Both the position numbers and the translations under genes were made by a program. The notes below the pieces were generated by a model. It made no database searches and was not told the DNA's origin. It saw only the letters and a program-made list of their open reading frames with translations. Shown here piece after piece: positions 58,051-64,000 of a DNA stretch of 64,000 bases (its first letter is position 1; every line of letters starts with the position of its first letter). The stretch comes from Primula veris. Lineage: Eukaryota; Streptophyta; Magnoliopsida; Ericales; Primulaceae. Location of the stretch: contig OY821742.1 of assembly GCA_963682055.1 (NCBI GenBank), forward strand, positions 29,545,060 through 29,609,059. The letters are read 5' to 3'.

Positions 58051-61000
58051 GTAAATATGCTCGTCTCAGCCATATGAGTACTCCTTGTGCCCATCTGCAA
58101 TCATGGTCCTTAATTAGTTGCCTGCAAAAATGCAAAAAATATAACTTCTGATAGAAAATATCACATTCAATATTGAATATAGTAGGCATGTCGAATAACT
58201 TTAAAGCACTTGCTTTCCACTCATTTTTTTAATAGCCAGGCATGCTATTTCCCTGGTGAAACAATCATGTCTGCAGCAGGGATAGTAAGGAAGTGAAACT
58301 AATATCTTTATTGAGGTTATTACAGAATCGATGACTCTACATGTTCTAAAATGATCCAAATCAGGGGCCTTGGTTTGCGTCTTAGTAAGATTCTCTTCTT
58401 CTTTTTTCAGTAGGCTGGATCCTGTACTGGTATGTTGTGTCTCACGAGTCCCTTCCTGTTGTTTTAAAACTAAATGTCGTCTATGTAGTTTATGCAGGGA
58501 AAATTGTCACATCATGACAGAATATCCTATGTGATGAACACATTGTTGAATTGAGTAGTTAAAGTGATTTGTCATCTCACAGATGTTAAAGACAAGGGCC
58601 AATAAATATCTGCTTGTAAGTTTAACATGGGTGATAAACGAAAAAAGTTAAATATATTTTTGCAGAGTAAAAAATTTATTACCTGTGATTAGGCTCGCTC
58701 ATGGGGATGATTCTTGGAGGAGGAGGCCTAGTATTTTCCTTCCTGTGTGTGTTTTCTGATAAATTAGTGGTTCTTGATTGACTATGCATCTGTGGAGCAC
58801 TATACAAAATGTGGAAAAACAGAAAAGTATGGAGGTTAATTTGGTATGGTACCGAAGAGAGACTTAAAAGTAGCACGAAGAAGTTGATGCAATTGAAGTC
58901 TGTTGGTTATATAATAATTTAAGCAACACGAATATTTTGATGAAATTTTGAACAATGAAGAAAAAGCAACACGTAAAGATGTCAATTGTCTACCATACGT
59001 AGTTTTAGACTAAAAAATACTAGTACATGTTATTTGGCTGACACCGTGTGATATTTCCTCAAGGAGGATCCTCAATTTTTTGCTTCTTGGGGTTACATTC
59101 AAATTATATTTGTAGTCATGGATTGAATGTGCAGTTAGGTAGTAGTAAGTAGTTTTGGAATTGGTAAAGAAGAGTGTATGCACAACACGGAACTAGGCTG
59201 GATGATTTACATGAATTGTTTGTTTTCATGAGTCCATCCTGTTTTTCCGGACTATATCAATGTAGATTAGTGAAAGTTTCACATCATAACAGAATCTTCT
59301 ATGTACAGAATATTGTTCAAGTGAGTTTTTGTAGTCAATCTTAATTGTCGTCTTAAGCTTTTAAAGAAACATTGGCCTTGAATACTTTCTTGCAGGTCTA
59401 ACATGGGGGATAAAGGAAGACTCTAAAAAACATTTTGCTGGGTAAATAATAAAGAACCTGTTATTTGGTTGATTTTTGGTGGAGATTCCTGGAGGAGGAG
59501 GCGCGGTTGATTCCTTCCTGGCTGAATATTCTGAGAATTTTTTGGTATGCGAAACACTATACCCAATGTGGAAAAGCATAAAAAAATGGAGCTTAGTCTG
59601 GTAGGATGGGAATGAGAGGCAAATTCTTGGAAGTGGTACAAAAAGGTTGATGCATTTGAATATTTTTTATTATCTGAATCAATTAAAAACCATAAAACGT
59701 TGAATTTCTTCAAGTGTTTGCTTCTTAGGGTTACTTTCCAGCATAGTTGCAGTTCTGGATTGAATGTGCAGTTAGGTAATAGTAAGAATTCCTGGAATTG
59801 ATAAAAAGAGTTTATGAAAAACATTAGCCTTTTTAACTAATAAGAAATCATTTTTATCACTTTGGCTTAACTGTTTAGTAAATCTGCTCGTCTCAGCCAT
59901 ATGAGTACTTACTCCTCGTACCCATCTGCAATCGTTGTCCTTCATTAGATTCCCACAAAAAATGAAAAAATCCTAACTTTTCATGGAAAGCATCACATAC
60001 AATATTGAATACAGTAGGTATATCGAATAACTTTAAGGTACTTGCTTTCCACTAATCAATTTAGTAGTTAGGCATGCCATTTCCCTGCGTGAAACAATCA
60101 TTTGTTGCAGCATGCTTAGGAGGGATAGTATTGAAGTGAAACTAAATTGTTAAAATTAAGGTTAATAACAGAATCGTTTACTCTACGTATTCTGAACTAA
60201 GCCAAATCAGGGGCCTTGGTTTGCATCTTTGTAAAATTCTCTTTTTCTTCCAGTAGGCTGTATCTTGTACACGTATGTTGTGTTTACTAAGTCCATTCCT
60301 GTTGTTCTAAAACCATATTATCGTCTGGGTAGTTTATGTAGGGAAAGTTGCCACGTCATAACAGGATATCCTATGTGCTGAACACATTGTTCAAATGAAT
60401 AGTTAAAGTGATATGTCATCTCACAGATGTTAACTTGGGCGATAAAGGAAAAAGTTAAAACATCTTTCGCAGAGTAAAAAATATATTACCTGTGATTGGG
60501 CTCACTCCGGGGGGTTATTCTTGGAGGAGGAGGCCCAGTTTTTCCCTTCCTGTGTGTATTGTCTGTCATATTAGTGGTTCTTGATTGACCGCGCACCTGT
60601 GGAGCACTATACCAAATGTGGAAAAAGGGAAAAGTATGGAGGTTAGTTTGCTACGGTGGGGATGAGAAAAAATCTTGGAAGCAGCACAAAAAAGTTGATG
60701 CGATTGAAGTCTGTTGTTTCGTAATAAATTAATCAACACGGTTAATTTGATGAAATTATGAACTATGAAGAAAATGCAACTAGTAAAGATGTCAATTGTC
60801 TACTTTACGTAGTTTTAGAGTACATGTTATTTGGCTGACACCCTGTGATATTTCCTCCACGTAGATCCAGAAGTGTTTGCTTGTTAGGATTAATTTCCGA
60901 CATACTTGTAGTTCTGGATGGAACTTGCAGTTAGGTATAGTAAGTATTCTTGGAATTGGTAAAAAATGTATGCACAATACTGAACTAGGCTGGATGATTT

Positions 61001-63749
61001 TACTCGTGTATTTTGTTTTTAAGAGTCCATCCCTGCTTCATATCATAACAAAATATACCATGTACTGAATACTGTTCAAAAGAGTACTTATGAAACTTAA
61101 TTATAGTCTTCAGATTTTAAAGAAACATTGTCTTCGAATACCTTTTGCAGGTCTAACGTGGGGAGAAAGGAATACGCTATTTACTTTTTCCTGAGTAAAG
61201 AATATAGTACCTGTTATTTGGCTGACTTTTCGTGGAGATTTCTGGGGGAGAAGGCCCGGGTGTTTCCTTCCTCACCGAATTCTTGGAGATTTCTTTGGTT
61301 CGTGATTGATCATGCAGTCGTGGAACACTATACCCAATGTGGAAAACATTAAATAATTAAGGTTAGTTCGCTAAGGTAGGAATTAGAGAAATTATTTGAA
61401 GGGATACAAAGAAGTTGATGCATTTGAAATTTCTCGGTTATTATGCATTAATTATAAAGAACATTACATCGAAATTTTGAAAAACCAAGAAAATGCAACA
61501 TGTAAAGATGATTATTTTCTGTACAGTAGTTTGATTAAAAAAATATCAGTACCTGTTATTTCACTGACACCCAGGGATATTTCCTTGAGGACGATCCTCG
61601 ATTTTTTGCTTTTTGTGTTTACTTTCCGACATGTTTGTAAATCTGAATTGAATGTGCAGTTAGGTAATAGTAAGAATTCTGGTAATTAAAGTGTATGTAC
61701 AACGATGATAATAAACCTATCTTTCGTTTTCACAAGTCTATCCTTGTTGTTCTGGAACTAATTATTATATTAATGTTGTTTTGGGTAGTTTTATATAGGG
61801 AAAATTTCACATCATTACAGAATATCCAATGTGCTGAAAATTGTTAGAAAGAGTAATAATCATGATTATAATTGTTGTCTAAAGATTTGAAAGAAATATT
61901 TCCCTCGAATATCTTCTTGTAGGTTTAACGCGGGGGAACAAAAAGGAAGACGCTACAAATCTATTTCCAGAGTAAAGAATATGTAACCTGTAATTTGGCT
62001 GACAGCTGGAGGTAAATTCGGAAGGAGGTGACCTGGTTTTTCCCTTCTCGGGTATACTTTCTGAGTTTACTCTGGTTCTTAATTGACCGTGCAGTTGCAG
62101 AGCACTATAACCAATGTGGAAAACACAGAAAGTAATGGAGGTTAGTTCAGTAGGGTAATGAGAGACAGATTCTTGTAAGTGGTAAAAAAAGTTGAAATCT
62201 GTTGGTTATTGATGGAATTAATCAAAAAGAAAATCAGGATGAAGTTTTGGACATCCAAAAGAATGTGTTGTGTCTACTTTATTAAGAATTATTAGTCGAA
62301 GAGTATAATCGAAAATTCATCTCAAGTTTGTGCCTTGGAAGGGAGAAAAAAAGTTTGTATTAATCCAGAAGCAATTGTAATTAACTTCATGAATTTAAAA
62401 AAAAAAATCAGAGTAAAGAATCGAGATACCTGTCATTCAGCCCAATTCTTGAAGCATTTCCGCAATGAGAAGGCCCTGTTTTTTGCTTTTTAGTTGCGTT
62501 TTCTGACATTTGTAGGTTCTTGATTTAGTGTTATAAGGTGTTGATGAGAGATAATGAGAGAATTCTCGTAAGTTGTTAATGGTGAGTTGGCTGAGTTCTT
62601 CAACTTATGGATTTTATACGGAAATAAAGAACTGGTAATTGTATGTTCTTATTTACGAGTCAGATAATTTATACAGTTTGACTAGTCCATTTCAATATGT
62701 TTTAAGCAGATTTTTTGTTTCAACCAGTTTCAAATTTATTTATTTTCTGACTGACATTTATTTTTATATGAACATATAAATTATTTGTCTCTATGCCAAA
62801 AGACCAATCACACCCCTCACTGAATTTTGTGAGGTACTCTTTTTATTTGTAATGACTGTCTTGTTAAAAAAAGAAAAAAAAAGGTATATTAAATTTTTTG
62901 AAAAAAATATTTAGTTCACTTTGTAAAATATGTACAAACAATATGAAATTTTCTAAAATTGAAACAAGGACAAACATTTAGTAACACAGACTTCGGGTTA
63001 ATTACTCAAACAGTTTAGACGGAAATTCTACTAATCCTCGGGTTAATTAGTCTAATCATTGGTGTTTCCATTCTTAGTTAGAAGGAGAAAGAAAATAATA
63101 AACTTATAGGGAAGCTAATGTTTCATGTAGATGTAAAAGTTTTATGTAAAATTAGAAAAATTGTAGTTTATGTAAACTTAGTTTTTTGCTCTTACACTCC
63201 AAAAATTGTTCCCCAAATTTCATATTAAATTGTCTTTCTACCCTATAAGTATCGTTTTAACTTAGTCAAAGCTAAAACTAAAATATTAATGGTATATTAT
63301 AATTAAACTAACAACCCTACATAGAAAGCAATTAACTCGATGAAAAAAAGATATGAACAAATAATGTAACAGTAGAAAAAGACGCATTAAAATGTCTCTG
63401 TTCAGCCTGACAAAAAAAAATATAACTGTATTTTTCTCATGTCGCCTCGTTTCATATAAATCCACCCAATTCTTGCTAGAGCGTCAGATTCTTACATAAG
63501 TTCAGGGAATTGTAAACATAAAAGTCATGAAATAATCTTTGCAACATGCGTTATAATAGTCCTACTTTCCTCATCTATCGCCCCAATTCTAGTTAGTTCT
63601 CTTTCATTTTTTTGCATTTTCTCCGATAATCTCAAATATTTCGGACACTTTTACTGCTTCCCTTTTCAAATGCAAACTAACAACAAGAAAAGGGCCTTCT
63701 CAAATTTAACTGAACAATGTATACACTTAAACCTTTTGACAAGATATCT

Positions 63750-63917
63750 TCAAATTTTCTTTAAAACCTGCATAAATTTCTCCGAAATAGCCTCTCTCAA
63801 CTTCCGGAGAAAACCACCCTCACACTCCCTAGAATAAACCTTAATAGGGATCCTACTACCAATAAGAACAAAATTCTCCCCATTTTCAACATCTATCTTG
63901 TACAACTCATCAAAAAC
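63750..63917 (-). CDS. Last exon of METTL13-like methyltransferase gene, copy 2 (gene runs off right edge)
   Basis: This 168-nt exon is the duplicate of 42023-42190. It encodes VFDELYKIDVENGENFVLIG, SRIPIKVYSRECEGG and ends FMQVLKKI plus TGA. Against copy 1 it has a V/L and a V/E change with the rest of the protein kept, and the stop is shared. The AG acceptor context (CCAACAAG|GTT) is retained. Whether the gene is intact cannot be seen, since its upstream exon lies beyond the window; copy 1 of that exon is a pseudogene. Confidence 0.5.
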   Translation of the reverse strand, partial: VFDELYKIDVENGENFVLIGSRIPIKVYSRECEGGFLRKLREAISEKFMQVLKKI

Positions 63918-64000
63918 CTTGTTGGTTTCCGTGTACGAAATAACAATTAAACAATAATAAATTACTAAAAAGAAATAATCAAAACCAATGTAATTTTTAT

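Larger units (their letters stand above)
52172..62509 (-). pseudogene. B3-domain gene with iterated symmetric exons, copy 2 (split by LTR element)
   Basis: Exons mirror copy 1: 62430-62509 (start MSENATKK), 61988-62104, 61553-61642, 61211-61327, 60824-60913, 60490-60606, 59754 (3' part lost), 59458-59556, about 59027-59116 (broken acceptor), 58683-58799. The B3 exon starts at 58083 and is cut at 58050/52999 by the LTR element. It resumes at 52998 and runs to 52172, still open for about 200 codons downstream of the shared TAA. It shares the frameshift and TAA with copy 1, so those predate duplication. Most residue differences from copy 1 are scattered (Y/S, Q/K, E/G, Q/H, K/N, P/S, C/Y), as expected without strong constraint. 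Confidence 0.75.
51132..64000. repeat. Segmental duplication, copy 2 (interrupted by an LTR element)
   Basis: It matches 34437-42275 in the same orientation, 16.7 kb away, and continues past the right edge. The copia element at 52999-58050 is present only here. Copy-specific differences show independent decay: the ATG at 36126 of copy 1 is ATA here, whereas the 2-nt deletion of copy 1 exon 38727-38841 is absent here (60490-60606 is full length). Confidence 0.9.

Overview
This window is nuclear DNA of a flowering plant, almost certainly a eudicot. It is AT-rich, has spliced genes with GT-AG introns, and is packed with plant transposable elements: Ty1/copia LTR elements primed by initiator Met-tRNA, L1-type LINEs with DUF4283 ORF1, a MULE/FAR1-type transposase relic and a likely Helitron. 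No rRNA, tRNA, CRISPR, operon or other prokaryotic feature was seen. The WOX1-type gene and the B3 and DUF1644 families are plant-specific. Family names rest on recognising protein motifs by eye; no database search was possible.

Layout, left to right. 1-2320: the 5' part of a minus-strand WOX1-like homeobox gene, with two visible coding exons and good splice sites, running off the left edge. 2321-7440: an old, degenerate copia element (TSD AGTTT) 495 bp upstream of the WOX1 start codon. 7.4-23 kb: decayed repeats, including LINE relics, a likely solo LTR (about 11.0-12.8 kb), a Helitron end (12.84 kb) and a 0.95-kb palindrome beside tandem LINE 5' ends (18.8-22 kb). 23.2-24.7 kb: a weak candidate minus-strand gene. 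24.8-34.4 kb: a retroelement relic, two LINEs inserted on either side of about 165 bp of older DNA, and a MULE transposase relic. 34.4-42.3 kb: first copy of a segmental duplication holding a B3-domain gene with a strikingly repeated exon structure. 42.0-43.7 kb: a METTL13-like methyltransferase pseudogene. 43.7-47 kb: AT-rich satellites and a 2-kb inverted-repeat element. 48.4-49.35 kb: a DUF1644 zinc-finger gene whose C-terminal tail carries five YPPTSP motifs resembling the RNA polymerase II CTD heptad, with one in-frame stop upstream of that tail. 51.1-64 kb: second copy of the segmental duplication, whose B3 exon is split by a very young 5.05-kb gag-only copia element (52999-58050, TSD GTAAA).

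The genes do not form a pathway. The clearest functional gene is the WOX1-like regulator (leaf-blade and lateral-organ outgrowth in known relatives). The most unusual content is the DUF1644 gene with the Pol II CTD-like tail, and the duplicated B3 gene built from alternating, phase-symmetric exons encoding short basic, proline-rich segments. Both carry disabling changes. The order of events at the B3 locus can be read directly: exon-pair duplication, then an internal 1.83-kb tandem duplication, then segmental duplication, then copia insertion into copy 2.
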